From NCBI RefSeq assembly GCF_000956475.1, contig NZ_JYJB01000009.1, positions 434,001 to 498,000 on the forward strand: a stretch of 64,000 nt of DNA, in the 5' to 3' direction. Made by a program: the position numbers and the translations under genes. Below, in pieces: positions 48,670 to 57,116 of this stretch (positions are counted from its first letter, which is position 1; the number at the start of each line of letters is the position of its first letter). Below the pieces are notes generated by a model. That model ran no database searches and was not told where the DNA came from. It was given only the letters and a program-made list of their open reading frames with translations. This stretch comes from Microbacterium hydrocarbonoxydans (GTDB taxonomy: Bacteria; Actinomycetota; Actinomycetes; Actinomycetales; Microbacteriaceae).

Positions 48670-49467
48670 ATGAACGATGCCATCCTGTTCTCGGTCGATG
48701 AGGGGATGGCCCGGCTCACGCTGAACCGTCCGGCCCGGCTGAACGCCTTCAACGCCGATCTCGCGCACGCCTGGCGCGACGCGACGGCCGAGGCCACCGG
48801 CCGCGGCGACGTCAAGGCGATCCTGCTCGATGCGGCCGGGCCGGCATTCTGCGCGGGCGGCGATGTCGTCGAGATGGCGACGGTCATGGGGTCGGGGGCA
48901 GAGATCACCGCGCTCGCCGAGGTCATCAACTCCGGCATCCGCTCGCTCACCGAGTCGGCGATCCCCGTCGTCGTGGCAGCGCACGGCACGACGGCCGGCG
49001 GAGGGCTCGGGATCCTCCTGAGCAGCGACTACGCGGTCGTCGGATCGCGGTCGAAGCTGGGCAGCCTGTACGCGAACATCGGGCTCACGCCCGACCTGTC
49101 GGTGTCGGCGCAGCTCGCTCAGGCAGTCGGGCAGCGGCGCGCGCTGCAGCTCGTGCTGCAGGACCGGCTGCTCTCGGCCGCAGAGGCGGTCGAGTGGGGG
49201 CTGGTCGCAGAGGCGGTCGAAGGAGCGGATGCTGCGGCAGAGGCCGAGCTCGTTCGCGCGAGGGCCGAAGAGGTCGCGCGCTTCTGGCTCGCGGGCGCCG
49301 CAGACGCGTACGGGCAGGCGAAGCGACTCGTGCGCTCGCGCCCGGAGCGCACGTTCGTCGAGCAGCTCAGCGAAGAGGCGCGATCGATCGGGGCGGCTCT
49401 GGAGACTCCCGATGCTCAGGCCCGTGTCGCGGCGTTCGCCGCGGCATCCGCCAAGAAGGCCGGCTGA
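48670..49467 (+). CDS. Enoyl-CoA hydratase/isomerase family protein
   Basis: 265 residues of the crotonase superfamily: LNRPARLNAFNADLAHAW, oxyanion-hole motif AAGPAFCAGGDV and AHGTTAGGGLGILLSSDYAV. The usual second catalytic Glu of hydratases is not evident (region SLYANIGLTPDLSVSAQLAQ), so it may be an isomerase-type member. ATG at 48670 has AAGGAG upstream. It lies 46 nt after the FBP gene, with which it may be co-transcribed. Confidence 0.88.
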   Translation: MNDAILFSVDEGMARLTLNRPARLNAFNADLAHAWRDATAEATGRGDVKAILLDAAGPAFCAGGDVVEMATVMGSGAEITALAEVINSGIRSLTESAIPVVVAAHGTTAGGGLGILLSSDYAVVGSRSKLGSLYANIGLTPDLSVSAQLAQAVGQRRALQLVLQDRLLSAAEAVEWGLVAEAVEGADAAAEAELVRARAEEVARFWLAGAADAYGQAKRLVRSRPERTFVEQLSEEARSIGAALETPDAQARVAAFAAASAKKAG

Positions 49468-49553
49468 GCTTTCCACAGGAACCTGGATCACCCGTGATCG
49501 GGTCGCCCGGCATGCAAGGATGAAGGCACAGCTCACTCGTCGAGAGGACCGCC

Positions 49554-50687
49554 ATGTCTCAACCCGGAACAGTGACACCTGAGCCGAAGAACACGTCCCT
49601 CCTGATCCGGGGCTCCATCTGGATCGCGATCGGCGCGCTGATCGCCGCAGCGCTCGTGTGCGTGGTGTGGGTGCTCATCGGTGATCAGGACGGGCTCATC
49701 GGGCGGGCGTTCCTCACGATCCTGCTGCTGGCGGGCTTCGCCGGAATCGCGATCCTCGAGGCAGGGCTCGCCCCCAATCGTCCGGACTGGCTCGCGCTGG
49801 CGAGCATGGTGTCGTGGATCATCGCCCTCATCGTCGGCGCCTTCAAGATCTGGCTGCCAGAGGACGGGCAGTTCTTCAGCGGGGGAGAGCGGTTCTTCCA
49901 GCTGCTGCTCGTGATCGGCATCCTGCAGCTGGCACTGCTGCACGTGCGGCTGTTCACGCCCGCCGCTCGTCGCTACGTGACCGTCTTCACGCGCATCATC
50001 TACATCGCCACGATCGTGTTCCTCGTCGGACTCGTCGGCATGCTGCTGTTCTATCTGACCTTCACCCACAACTTCGTGTTCGGCGATCTGTTCGGCCGCA
50101 TTCTCGTCGCGCTGACCATCCTCACGGCCGTCGGCACCACCTTGATCCCGCTGCTGAACGCGCTGTTCGCGCCGAAGAAGCAGCCGACGCCTGAGCACCA
50201 GGTCGCGGCCGCCCCCGCTGCGTGGCCGACCTACGCCGACGGCAGGACTCCGCTGCCGGCGCTGCCCGACGGCAACCCCGACTGGAACGCGTACTACACG
50301 GGCTTCCCCTCCGTGCCGCAGATCGCGGCTCCCGTGGGCGGCGGGTACCAGCAGGCTCCCGCGTACCCCGGCCAGAGCGCGGCGCCGCAGTATCAGGCGC
50401 AGCCGCTGCCGGAGCTGCCCGTTCCGGCGGCTCCTCAGGAGCCCGCCGCCCCTCAGACCGCCGCGTTCGCCCCGCAGCCTTTGACTGCGCAGTACGCGGC
50501 TCCGGCCGCTCCGCAGGAGCCGGTAGCGGCCCCGCAGCCCGCGGCCACTGCCGATGCAGCCCCCGCGGCGGATCCGCAGCCCGCGGAGGCGCCCGCGCCC
50601 GAGCAGCCGGGCGGGCACGGCATCCCGCCCGTGGCTCCTCCTGCGCCTGGTGCGTACCCGCCCGCTCCGCCGCTTCCTCCCCAGTGA
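49554..50687 (+). CDS. Membrane protein with Pro/Ala/Gln-rich C-terminal tail
   Basis: 377 residues. There are about six hydrophobic helices between residues 17 and 205, then a low-complexity tail (about 215-377) rich in Pro, Ala and Gln (PAAPQEPAAPQTAAFAPQPL) ending PPAPPLPPQ. No known domain is seen. AGAGGA precedes the ATG. Its stop overlaps the GTG of the next gene, so it is coupled to the inositol-phosphatase-family enzyme. The tail could be a cytoplasmic docking or spacer segment. Confidence 0.72.
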   Translation: MSQPGTVTPEPKNTSLLIRGSIWIAIGALIAAALVCVVWVLIGDQDGLIGRAFLTILLLAGFAGIAILEAGLAPNRPDWLALASMVSWIIALIVGAFKIWLPEDGQFFSGGERFFQLLLVIGILQLALLHVRLFTPAARRYVTVFTRIIYIATIVFLVGLVGMLLFYLTFTHNFVFGDLFGRILVALTILTAVGTTLIPLLNALFAPKKQPTPEHQVAAAPAAWPTYADGRTPLPALPDGNPDWNAYYTGFPSVPQIAAPVGGGYQQAPAYPGQSAAPQYQAQPLPELPVPAAPQEPAAPQTAAFAPQPLTAQYAAPAAPQEPVAAPQPAATADAAPAADPQPAEAPAPEQPGGHGIPPVAPPAPGAYPPAPPLPPQ

Positions 50688-51478
50688 TCGTCGAGAAGGA
50701 GCTGGCCGAGCTCGCGGCGGACATCGCTCGCGAGGCCGGAGAGCTGGCGCTGCGGCGCCGTGACGAGGGCGTGCAGCTTGCCGCGACGAAGTCGAGCCTG
50801 GCCGACATCGTCACAGAGGCCGACCGTGAGGTCGAAGCACTCATCCGAGGCCGGCTGCAAGAGGCGCGGCCCGGCGACGGATTCCTCGGCGAGGAATCGG
50901 ATGCCGATCCCGGCGAGACCGGTGTTACGTGGGTCGTCGATCCGATCGACGGCACGGTCAACTACGCCTACGGCATCCCCGCCTACGCGGTGAGCATCGC
51001 CGCCGTGCAGGGCGAAGCCGTGCCGGGGCGCTGGCAGGCCCTCGCGGGCGCCGTCTACGCACCCGCGCACGGAGAGCTGTTCACCGCCAGTCGCGGCGGT
51101 GGTGCCCACAGAGGAGCGCAGCGGCTCGCCGTCACGACCGAGACCCCGGCCGGGGCCCTGCTCGCAACCGGGTTCGGATACGACCCGGCCACCCACGACG
51201 GAGACCTCGCAACGGTCCGGCGGGTGATGGCGATCGCACGCGATCTGCGCCGAGCAGGCTCGGCCGCGCTGGACCTCGCCTACGTGGCCGCAGGCCGTCT
51301 GGACGGGTACTTCGAGCGCGGGCTCAAGCCCTGGGACTTCGCCGCCGGTGCGCTGCTCGTCGCCGAGGCCGGGGGAGCGGTGAGCCGTCTCGACGCGGCA
51401 TCCGCCCGCCCCATGCTCATCGCCGGCGGACCTGAGGTGCATGACCGCTTGACCGCTCTGCTCACCGAGGAAGCATGA
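50684..51478 (+). CDS. Inositol monophosphatase family phosphatase
   Basis: 264 residues. The lithium-sensitive phosphatase motifs are all visible: FLGEESDAD (metal Glu pair), VVDPIDGTVNYAYG (metal Asp residues) and KPWDFAAGALLVAEAGG (C-terminal metal Asp). Substrates in this family include inositol phosphate, fructose-1,6-bisphosphate, histidinol phosphate and PAP; actinobacteria use several paralogues for mycothiol, phospholipid and histidine synthesis. GTG at 50684 overlaps the preceding stop. Confidence 0.92.
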   Translation: MIVEKELAELAADIAREAGELALRRRDEGVQLAATKSSLADIVTEADREVEALIRGRLQEARPGDGFLGEESDADPGETGVTWVVDPIDGTVNYAYGIPAYAVSIAAVQGEAVPGRWQALAGAVYAPAHGELFTASRGGGAHRGAQRLAVTTETPAGALLATGFGYDPATHDGDLATVRRVMAIARDLRRAGSAALDLAYVAAGRLDGYFERGLKPWDFAAGALLVAEAGGAVSRLDAASARPMLIAGGPEVHDRLTALLTEEA

Positions 51479-51598
51479 GGAATTCATGGCTTTCTCAGCC
51501 AGGTCACGGTAGGGTTTATCCGATCGTTACTTTCATCGCCCCGAAACGATGAGGGTGTCAAGCGCCCCCAGCTTGAAGACTGACCCGAGAGAAACGCT

Positions 51599-52768
51599 TT
51601 GCCCTTCGACAACCCACAGGCTGCCGCTGCGCCGACGCGCCGTTCCAGCCGGCACCACACTGCGGCCTTCGAGGCCCCCGCTGTGACGGTTGCCGCCGAA
51701 GTCGCCGCTGTCGCCGCGGCCGCCGTTCCCCTCTCGCGCCGGGCTGCTCGCCAGCGCATCGTCGTCGACGAGGTCGCCGGAGGGGCTGCGGCCCCCGCGT
51801 CGGCTGCTGTCGCCGAGCCTGTTGTCGTCGCTGAGCCCGTCTCCGACGATGCCCCTGCTGCTCGCGCCGAGACTCCTGCTGCTGAGACTCCTGCCGATCC
51901 GTTCGTGCAGGCGTCGCTCACGTTCCGGTCGGTGGCCGACGAGAAGGCGGGCGACGCTCGCGCCGAAGAACCAGCCGCATCCGCGGAAGAAGCTTCCGAG
52001 GCCCCCGCCACCGAGCACGTCGCTCGCCGCCGTCCTCAGCTCCGCAAGATCGCCGCTTTCAGCGCGACCGTCGGCGTGATGGGGCTCGCAGGCCTCCTCG
52101 CCGTCTCGATGACCATGCCCGCCGAGGCTGTCGCGGCCGCCGGATCCGATGGCACCACGTCGATGTCGCTCGTCGCAGCATCCGCCTCCTCCGAGAAGAC
52201 CGACGGTCAGATCCAGGCGTTCGTCACCTCCGATGATGTGCAGAACACCACGCTGGCGCGCGCCGAGGACTTCTCGACCGTCTCGCTCGTCGACCTCGCG
52301 TCCGAGCAGGGCATCAAGTTCTCCGATTCCGTGTTCACGAACGACCCCGACGCGGCCATCCAGTGGCCGTTCCTCGTCGGCGTGAGCATGAGCTCGGGGT
52401 ACGGCCCGCGCTGGGGTCGCATGCACGAGGGCATCGACTTCACTCCGGGTGAAGGCGCGCCGATCCAGGCGATCGCCGACGGCACCGTGCGCATCGCGAC
52501 GGAGCAGGGGGGCGGCTACGGCGTGACGGTCTACATCGATCACGTGATCGACGGTCAGGTCATCACGAGCCACTACTCGCACATGCAGTACGGCTCGCTG
52601 AAGGTCAAGGCCGGCGACACGGTGAAGGTCGGCGACATCGTCGGCAACACCGGCAACACCGGGCACTCCTTCGGCGCCCACCTGCACTTCGAGATCATCG
52701 TCAACGGCAAGACGATCGACCCGCTTCCGTGGCTGCGGGCGAACGCCGGTCGCGCCTCGCTCGACTGA
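51599..52768 (+). CDS. M23 family peptidoglycan endopeptidase, membrane-anchored
   Basis: 389 residues. A long cytoplasmic Ala/Pro/Glu-rich N-terminal region (about 1-155) is followed by one membrane helix (about 158-178, IAAFSATVGVMGLAGLLAVS). An extracellular LytM/M23 domain follows (about 260-389) with zinc ligands in MHEGIDFTPG and HSFGAHLHFEI. The zinc site is intact, so it should be active on peptidoglycan cross-bridges. TTG at 51599 is the likely start (GAGAGAAA upstream; LPFDNPQAAAAPTRR beginning). tRNA-Thr follows. Confidence 0.9.
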   Translation: MPFDNPQAAAAPTRRSSRHHTAAFEAPAVTVAAEVAAVAAAAVPLSRRAARQRIVVDEVAGGAAAPASAAVAEPVVVAEPVSDDAPAARAETPAAETPADPFVQASLTFRSVADEKAGDARAEEPAASAEEASEAPATEHVARRRPQLRKIAAFSATVGVMGLAGLLAVSMTMPAEAVAAAGSDGTTSMSLVAASASSEKTDGQIQAFVTSDDVQNTTLARAEDFSTVSLVDLASEQGIKFSDSVFTNDPDAAIQWPFLVGVSMSSGYGPRWGRMHEGIDFTPGEGAPIQAIADGTVRIATEQGGGYGVTVYIDHVIDGQVITSHYSHMQYGSLKVKAGDTVKVGDIVGNTGNTGHSFGAHLHFEIIVNGKTIDPLPWLRANAGRASLD

Positions 52769-52808
52769 CGCCTCGATTTCGCGAGCGAGCCTGTCGGATG
52801 ATAAGCTC
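52766..52808 (+). promoter_or_regulatory. tRNA-Thr promoter region
   Basis: TGACGCCTCGATTTC (52766-52780) repeats the block upstream of tRNA-Tyr. Candidate -10 boxes are GATGAT (52797-52802) and TAAGCT (52803-52808); the choice between them is uncertain. Confidence 0.4.
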
Positions 52809-52835
52809 GTCTGGTTGCTCCGCGAGGGGCAGCAC

Positions 52836-52907
52836 GCCCCGATAGCTCAGTGGCAGAGCACTTCCATGGTAAGGAAGGGGTCGTCAGTTCAATCCTGACT
52901 CGGGGCT
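52836..52907 (+). tRNA. tRNA-Thr (GGT)
   Basis: Acceptor GCCCCGA (52836-52842) pairs with TCGGGGC (52900-52906), discriminator T. Anticodon stem CTTCC/GGAAG with loop ATGGTAA gives GGT at 52868-52870. CCA is not encoded. Confidence 0.96.
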
Positions 52908-52941
52908 CACAGTGTTCGCATCTGCCATGCGGATGCAGTGC

Positions 52942-53015
52942 GGCAGGGTAGCTCAGCTGGTCAGAGCGCACGACTCATAATCGTGAGGTCGCGGGTTCAA
53001 GCCCCGCTCCTGCTA
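52942..53015 (+). tRNA. tRNA-Met (CAT), elongator type
   Basis: Acceptor GGCAGGG (52942-52948) pairs with TCCTGCT (53008-53014) using G-T at the first and last positions, discriminator A. The anticodon loop CTCATAA gives CAT. The anticodon stem CACGA/TCGTG lacks the three G-C pairs of initiator tRNA, so this is the elongator form. Confidence 0.93.
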
Positions 53016-53022
53016 CAGATCT

Positions 53023-53047
53023 AAACCCCCGGTTCTCCGGGGGTTTT
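53023..53047 (+). terminator. Terminator of the tRNA-Thr/tRNA-Met unit
   Basis: A 10-bp perfect stem, AAACCCCCGG with CCGGGGGTTT, loop TTCT, followed by T: a Rho-independent terminator 8 nt after tRNA-Met. Confidence 0.88.
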
Positions 53048-53076
53048 GTCGTTTCGGGGCTCCCCGGATCGAACCC

Positions 53077-53109
53077 GGTCGTTGAGCGAGCGAAGCGAGA
53101 CGAAACGCG
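53077..53109. repeat. Dispersed palindromic repeat, second copy
   Basis: 33 nt identical to 6685-6717 inside metH (core TTGAGCGAGCGAAGCGAGAC). Here it is extragenic, 30 nt after the tRNA terminator, and no inverse partner arm follows. Confidence 0.8.
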
Positions 53110-53470
53110 TCCGCCGAGATGCTGTCGGAGAGCGGCGGGCAGTAGCCCGCGGAGCCTGGCAGTCTTTCGGACGGTATGACGGGCTGGTGCTTCCTTGCGA
53201 TCAGGCGTAACGTTCGGACTAGAGCGCAGACGTAGGATTCTGGGGGATCTACCGGCGTCGCTCTACGCGGGGGGCTCTTGCCTCGCGGATACTCGCCAAG
53301 CGGGAGCCCTTCAGCCGTTCGATCTGCACGCAGGTGCGTCCGTCGTTCTATGGGACCCCCAGCCCTCGACGGGCGCACCGTTGAGTGCCTCGTGCAGCCC
53401 GGAGGTTGTCGCATCGTGCATCATTGCCGCATCCGTCCTGCACCTCGACGCACTCCCAGAGCGATAGGGT
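53110..53470. other. Gene-free stretch after tRNA-Met
   Basis: About 360 bases with no credible coding sequence on either strand: the open frames have no start context and no protein character. Composition is somewhat less GC-rich than its neighbours. It lies just after two tRNA genes and a dispersed repeat, which makes it a plausible scar of past insertion, but no transposase, integrase or att-like repeat could be identified. Confidence 0.5.
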
Positions 53471-53477
53471 GCAGATC

Positions 53478-53774
53478 ATGGGGACTCTCGAGTACAACAG
53501 CGCCCGCCCGGTGATCGACGTCGATGATGTCACCCTCGCGCATCTGAAGATCGTCATCGGCACGAAGCTGCGTCGGCAGGAGAGCTTCATGATGTCGTGG
53601 CTGCCCGACGAGAAGGAGCACACGGGGCGGCTCAGCATCTGGATGCATCCGAGCATCCCTCTGGCGCTGTCCTTCGACGAGATCGTCATGCCGGTGGTCG
53701 ATCCGAAGCGGATCGAGCGGATGATGAAGCAGCTTAACGCCAGCGGGGAACTCGTCCTCGACCAGCTCGCATAG
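53478..53774 (+). CDS. DUF7882 family small protein
   Basis: 98 residues beginning MGTLEYNSARPVIDVDDVTL, followed by HLKIVIGTKLRRQESFMMSW and SIWMHPSIPLALSFDE. This small family is common in Microbacteriaceae and sometimes mislabelled as DNA ligase; its function is unknown. TAGGGT (53465-53470) precedes the ATG by 7 nt, giving a leaderless start and confirming the short form. Confidence 0.75.
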   Translation: MGTLEYNSARPVIDVDDVTLAHLKIVIGTKLRRQESFMMSWLPDEKEHTGRLSIWMHPSIPLALSFDEIVMPVVDPKRIERMMKQLNASGELVLDQLA

Positions 53775-53828
53775 CTCCCGATTCGACGAGCAGCCTGCCT
53801 TCGCGCCGTCCGCGGATTCGGCGATCGA

Positions 53829-54209
53829 TCACGCGGTGACGGCGGTTGCCCTGATGGAGATGAGGATGCCAGGTAGCTCCACGCCGAGCTTCGCAACGTA
53901 GCGCGCCGGGGGATCCGACGGGAACCAGCGGGCGTACTCCTCGTTGAAGCCTGCGAAATCCTCTGGCCGTGCAAGCAGGACGCCGATCTCGACGAGATCG
54001 TTCAGTCCCGATCCTGCGGCCTTCAGGATCGTCTCGCAGTTGGCGAGCGCCTGGTGCGTCTGTTCCTGGATGCTCTCGCCGGCGAGCTTCCCGGTGCTGA
54101 TGTCGACGCCCACGGTTCCCGAGACGTATATGTGGTTTCCTGCCCGCACCGCCTGGCTGTAGAGCGGCGAGCTCGGAGCCTCGGACGTGGTGATGGTCTC
54201 CCGTGGCAT
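53829..54209 (-). CDS. RidA family protein (reactive enamine/imine deaminase fold)
   Basis: 126 residues of the YjgF/RidA trimer family: PLYSQAVRAGNHIYVSGTVG, then QEQTHQALANCETILKAAGS, LNDLVEIGVLLARPEDFAGF and PARYVAKLGVELPGILISIR. An Arg is retained in the PAR segment, where active RidA proteins place the carboxylate-binding Arg, though the following residues differ from strict RidA. AAGGAG precedes the ATG at 54209. Confidence 0.88.
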   Translation of the reverse strand: MPRETITTSEAPSSPLYSQAVRAGNHIYVSGTVGVDISTGKLAGESIQEQTHQALANCETILKAAGSGLNDLVEIGVLLARPEDFAGFNEEYARWFPSDPPARYVAKLGVELPGILISIRATAVTA

Positions 54210-54354
54210 GGCGATTCTCCTTGTCGTGTTCGCCTCCCCGGATGCTGATCATGGTGACAGAAGGAACGGGCCGGCGGTAGGTGTTGCGCGAGACCGGGTC
54301 GCGATGATCCGCGAGAATGGGCAGTTCTCCCATGTCGACGAGAGGACCGCGATC

Positions 54355-54897
54355 GTGATGCAACGAGCGCAAGGGCGTGACTCGCCGCTGAGCGAGGTGC
54401 GGCAGCGCCTCGAACCCGTGCTGGGACCGTCTGCCGCCCGGAGGGTGCGGGCCTTCCGCAACGGTGATCTCTACGTCGACTCGACGATCGGAGCCGCGCT
54501 GTGGGCATGGTTCGTCGACAGTCTGATCGTGAACGGAAGCGCCATCGGTCTGGGCATGCTGTACTTCACCCTCTCGTCGGCCTACGACAAGAGCGTGGGG
54601 GCGCTGCTCATCGCGGTCGTGATGATGATCGTGCTTCCGTTCGTGTACGGCTGGTGCTACGCCGACGGGCGGGCTGCCGGCGCGATGCTCGCCGGCACGA
54701 GGTCGGTGCGGCTGGCCGACGGTGGCAGGATCGGGCTCGCGAAGGCCGGATGGGCCATGCTGATCCGCACCCTGCTGTTGCCGTTCATCTTCTGGGTCGC
54801 CCTGGGTGAGGGGGCGGAGCCCGGAGAGGTCCGCGTGAGCATCGATGAAGCGGCGACTCGCCGACTGAGGGATTCAGGCGTCACGTCGCTCGCATGA
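54355..54897 (+). CDS. RDD-like small membrane protein
   Basis: About 180 residues from GTG 54355, chosen because AGAGGA lies 8 nt upstream; ATG 54358 or 54304 are alternatives. There are three or four helices (STIGAALWAWFVDSLIVNGS, VGALLIAVVMMIVLPFVYGW, AMLIRTLLLPFIFWVALG). Between them AGAMLAGTRSVRLADGGRIG matches the RDD-family pattern (GK/GTR...VRL.DG), although the first Arg-Asp-Asp is not intact. Function unknown. Confidence 0.68.
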   Translation: MMQRAQGRDSPLSEVRQRLEPVLGPSAARRVRAFRNGDLYVDSTIGAALWAWFVDSLIVNGSAIGLGMLYFTLSSAYDKSVGALLIAVVMMIVLPFVYGWCYADGRAAGAMLAGTRSVRLADGGRIGLAKAGWAMLIRTLLLPFIFWVALGEGAEPGEVRVSIDEAATRRLRDSGVTSLA

Positions 54898-54905
54898 GCC
54901 GTGGC

Positions 54906-55478
54906 TCACGCGCCGGCTGCCTCCGACATCGCATCAGCGCGAGGGGTGCGGAGCCCGTCGAGGATCACGTCGACGTAGAAGTCGGGGTCTCCGCCGCCGA
55001 CCCGCACCGCGTGCTCGATGCCGCACACGAGGTGCATGACCTTCGTGGCGGTGAGGTCGGACCGGATGCCGCCGGCATCCCGCGCCGAATCGATGATCCT
55101 CGTGGCCAAGGCCATCAGCTCCTGCTTGATGGCGGCCGTCTCCGGAGCGGCATCCTCGTGCGCGAGAAGCACGGTCTGAAGGCCGCCGTCCTGCAGCTGC
55201 AGGGCCAGTCCGCGCCTGAGCAGAACCTCCAGAGCGCGCTCCGGGTCCGGCTCGGCGGCCGCGTCGCGGGCGAGTTCCCGGTACTTCTCGAGATCGTCGA
55301 CGGCGACCGCCTCCACCAGCGAATGCACGGTGGGGAAGTGCCGGTAGACGGTGCCGACGCCGACTCCCGCGAGGCGAGCCACGTCGTTGAGCCGCAGAGA
55401 GGTGAGCTCGCAGGAGCGTGCGGCATCGAGGATACGCGCCCGACTGCGCGTGGCATCGGAGCGAGCGGAAGGTGTCAC
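54906..55478 (-). CDS. TetR family regulator of the SDR gene
   Basis: 190 residues. The HTH (about 12-55) is RARILDAARSCELTSLRLND, VARLAGVGVGTVYRHFPTVH, and the C-terminal effector domain has LEVLLRRGLALQLQDGG and GIEHAVRVGGGDPDFYVDVI. GTG at 55478 is preferred: GAGAAT (55490-55485, reverse) lies 6 nt upstream, giving a leaderless start. It is divergent from the SDR gene, with two matching 21-bp operators in between, so autorepression and repression of the SDR are likely. Confidence 0.9.
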   Translation of the reverse strand: MTPSARSDATRSRARILDAARSCELTSLRLNDVARLAGVGVGTVYRHFPTVHSLVEAVAVDDLEKYRELARDAAAEPDPERALEVLLRRGLALQLQDGGLQTVLLAHEDAAPETAAIKQELMALATRIIDSARDAGGIRSDLTATKVMHLVCGIEHAVRVGGGDPDFYVDVILDGLRTPRADAMSEAAGA

Positions 55479-55495
55479 ACGGACATTCTCGCACG

Positions 55496-55551
55496 AAACG
55501 GATAGATCATCCATTTGCTGCTATCGTGTGAAACGGATTAACTATCCGTTT
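55496..55551. promoter_or_regulatory. Two 21-bp TetR operators
   Basis: AAACGGAT-N5-ATCCATTT (55496-55516, one mismatch) and AAACGGAT-N5-ATCCGTTT (55531-55551, perfect 8+5+8) are spaced 35 bp apart. The first overlaps the tetR -35/spacer. The second overlaps the SDR -10 (TAACTA, 55539-55544; -35 TTGCTG, 55515-55520). Confidence 0.85.
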
Positions 55552-55568
55552 CTGACGCGAGGAGCATC

Positions 55569-56498
55569 ATGTCCTGGGATCCCCACAACCTTCCCGACCA
55601 GACGGGTCGAACCCACGTGGTCACCGGCGCGACTGCAGGGATCGGCTATTTCGCCGCAGAGCAGCTCGCGGACGCCGGGGCTCACGTCGTCCTGGCCTCT
55701 CGATCGGCCGCCAAGCTCGACCGTGCGCGCGACTCGATCCGTCGGCAGGTTCCGGGCGCCGAGGTCACGGTGGTCGAACTCGATCTCGCCTCGCTCGACT
55801 CGGTGCGCAGCGCAGCATCCGCTCTCTCCCGGCTGGGTCGAATCGATGGCCTGTTCCTGAACGGCGGTGCGATGGAGACCGCCGTCGGCCGCCTCACCGA
55901 CGACGGCCTGCCGATCATGCTCGGCACCCACGCGGTCGCGAACGTCGCGCTGGTGGAACAGCTGCTGCCCGTGATCGACGGTCGCATCGTGCACGCGTCG
56001 ACAGGATTCGTGCGCAGGCTGCGGCTCGACGTGGACGATGTGCTGACGCCGCAGCGCGGCTTCTTCCGTGCGTACACGCAGGCGAAGACCGTGACCGAGC
56101 TGTACGCCTATGAGCTCGACCGCAGGCTGCGGTCGGACGGGAATCCTGCCGCCTCGCTGGTGGCGCATCCGGGCGTGGGCGTTGATGCCAAGACGCCGGC
56201 CCGCGAGGGCGTCTATGACCCTCGCACTCAGCGCCGGCGCAATCCGTTCACGCCCTGGGCGCAGGGGAAGGATGCCGCTGCCTGGTCGGCCGTGCGCGCG
56301 TTGACGGATCCCGGAGCCCGCGGCGGGGAGTACTACGGCCCGGCGAACGGGCGGAGGGGTCTGCCGACGCGGCTGGCGCCGCTGGCCCACACCGCTCAGC
56401 CCGAGCCCGACCGGGTCGCACGGGTGTGGACGCAGCTCGAAGAGCTCGCGGTGGGGAAGGCGATGCCCACGCAGAATCGGATTCCGACGATTCAGTGA
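55569..56498 (+). CDS. Short-chain dehydrogenase/reductase
   Basis: 309 residues. The NAD(P)-binding motif is TGATAGIG (about 19-26), followed by VVLASRSAAKLDRARDSI with an Arg favouring NADP(H), then LFLNGGAME and catalytic Y169-T-Q-A-K173. The overall pattern is of the retinol-dehydrogenase/oxidoreductase group. GAGGAG precedes the ATG. It is probably induced when the divergent TetR releases the operators; the substrate is unknown, perhaps a xenobiotic carbonyl. Confidence 0.9.
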   Translation: MSWDPHNLPDQTGRTHVVTGATAGIGYFAAEQLADAGAHVVLASRSAAKLDRARDSIRRQVPGAEVTVVELDLASLDSVRSAASALSRLGRIDGLFLNGGAMETAVGRLTDDGLPIMLGTHAVANVALVEQLLPVIDGRIVHASTGFVRRLRLDVDDVLTPQRGFFRAYTQAKTVTELYAYELDRRLRSDGNPAASLVAHPGVGVDAKTPAREGVYDPRTQRRRNPFTPWAQGKDAAAWSAVRALTDPGARGGEYYGPANGRRGLPTRLAPLAHTAQPEPDRVARVWTQLEELAVGKAMPTQNRIPTIQ

Positions 56499-56554
56499 GC
56501 CTCGCCGCTCCAGCCCGTCCTAGACAGGCGGCCAGCCCAGATCTCCGCGGAGGC

Positions 56555-57115
56555 TCAATCCCAGCCGAGGTGACGGGTGATGAAGGCCAGAGACGCTGGG
56601 CAGGTCTCGTCGGTCACATGAGCGATCGGCTCGTGCTGCAGCAGCGCGTTTCTGAGGGAGAAATCATGCTGCATCCGGGTGTAGGCCTTGGCCATGAGCG
56701 GGCGGACCTCGTGCTCGCGGCCAAAGGATCTCGACGGAGAAGGGTGAGCGAACATGAGCAGTTCGGCGCCCGCGGGCGTGGGGCGTGAGCACACGATCGC
56801 GAGTGTCGGAACGACCAGAGACCAGGTGAACGGCAGCAGCAGGTCGTCAGGGTCCCCGATGCCGGACGTGTGGAAGAGGCCGGTGGATCTCGAATTGCCG
56901 ATGCGCAGATCCTGGCCGATCCACGGCGAGCCCGAGGCAGTGAGCTTCTGTTGCAGTTCGGCGGTGCCGGGCGTGAAGCGGTTCGTCGACATCGCCGCTA
57001 CGCCGACAGTGAGGGCGGTATGCGGGTCGACGGCGACGATCAGGCGCGCACCGTCGACACCGTCGAGCTTGGTGAACGGAGCGATGCGCGTGCGCTTGCC
57101 TCGGCCGGTGTACAC
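56555..57115 (-). CDS. Uncharacterised last gene of the WXG100 cluster
   Basis: 186 residues from GTG 57115, 1 nt after the stop of the WXG100 gene. No signal peptide or known motif is seen. It has a probable beta-rich N-terminal half (IAPFTKLDGVDGARLIVAVD, then PHTALTVGVAAMST) and a hydrophobic central stretch (FTWSLVVPTLAIVCSRPT), followed by AGAELLMFAHPSPSRSFG. The C-terminus reads ASLAFITRHLGWD. I do not recognise the family. As last gene of a four-gene overlapping unit it could be an immunity, chaperone or accessory protein; that is inference. Confidence 0.65.
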   Translation of the reverse strand: MYTGRGKRTRIAPFTKLDGVDGARLIVAVDPHTALTVGVAAMSTNRFTPGTAELQQKLTASGSPWIGQDLRIGNSRSTGLFHTSGIGDPDDLLLPFTWSLVVPTLAIVCSRPTPAGAELLMFAHPSPSRSFGREHEVRPLMAKAYTRMQHDFSLRNALLQHEPIAHVTDETCPASLAFITRHLGWD

Positions 57116-57116
57116 G

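Noticed and set aside
51479..51598. Possible cyclic-di-AMP (ydaO-type) riboswitch before the M23 peptidase
   Set aside because: Such switches often precede actinobacterial cell-wall hydrolases, but the 120-nt gap contains only a weak hairpin (CATCG ... CGATG) and no conserved ydaO core.
52942..53015. tRNA-Met as the initiator tRNA
   Set aside because: The anticodon stem lacks the three G-C pairs and the first acceptor pair is G-T, not an initiator-type mismatch; it fits elongator tRNA-Met.
53013..53414. A 133-codon frame on the reverse strand in the gap after tRNA-Met
   Set aside because: It runs into the terminator and repeat, has no ribosome site, and its protein looks random (Arg/Pro-rich). 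I could not match it to a transposase or integrase.
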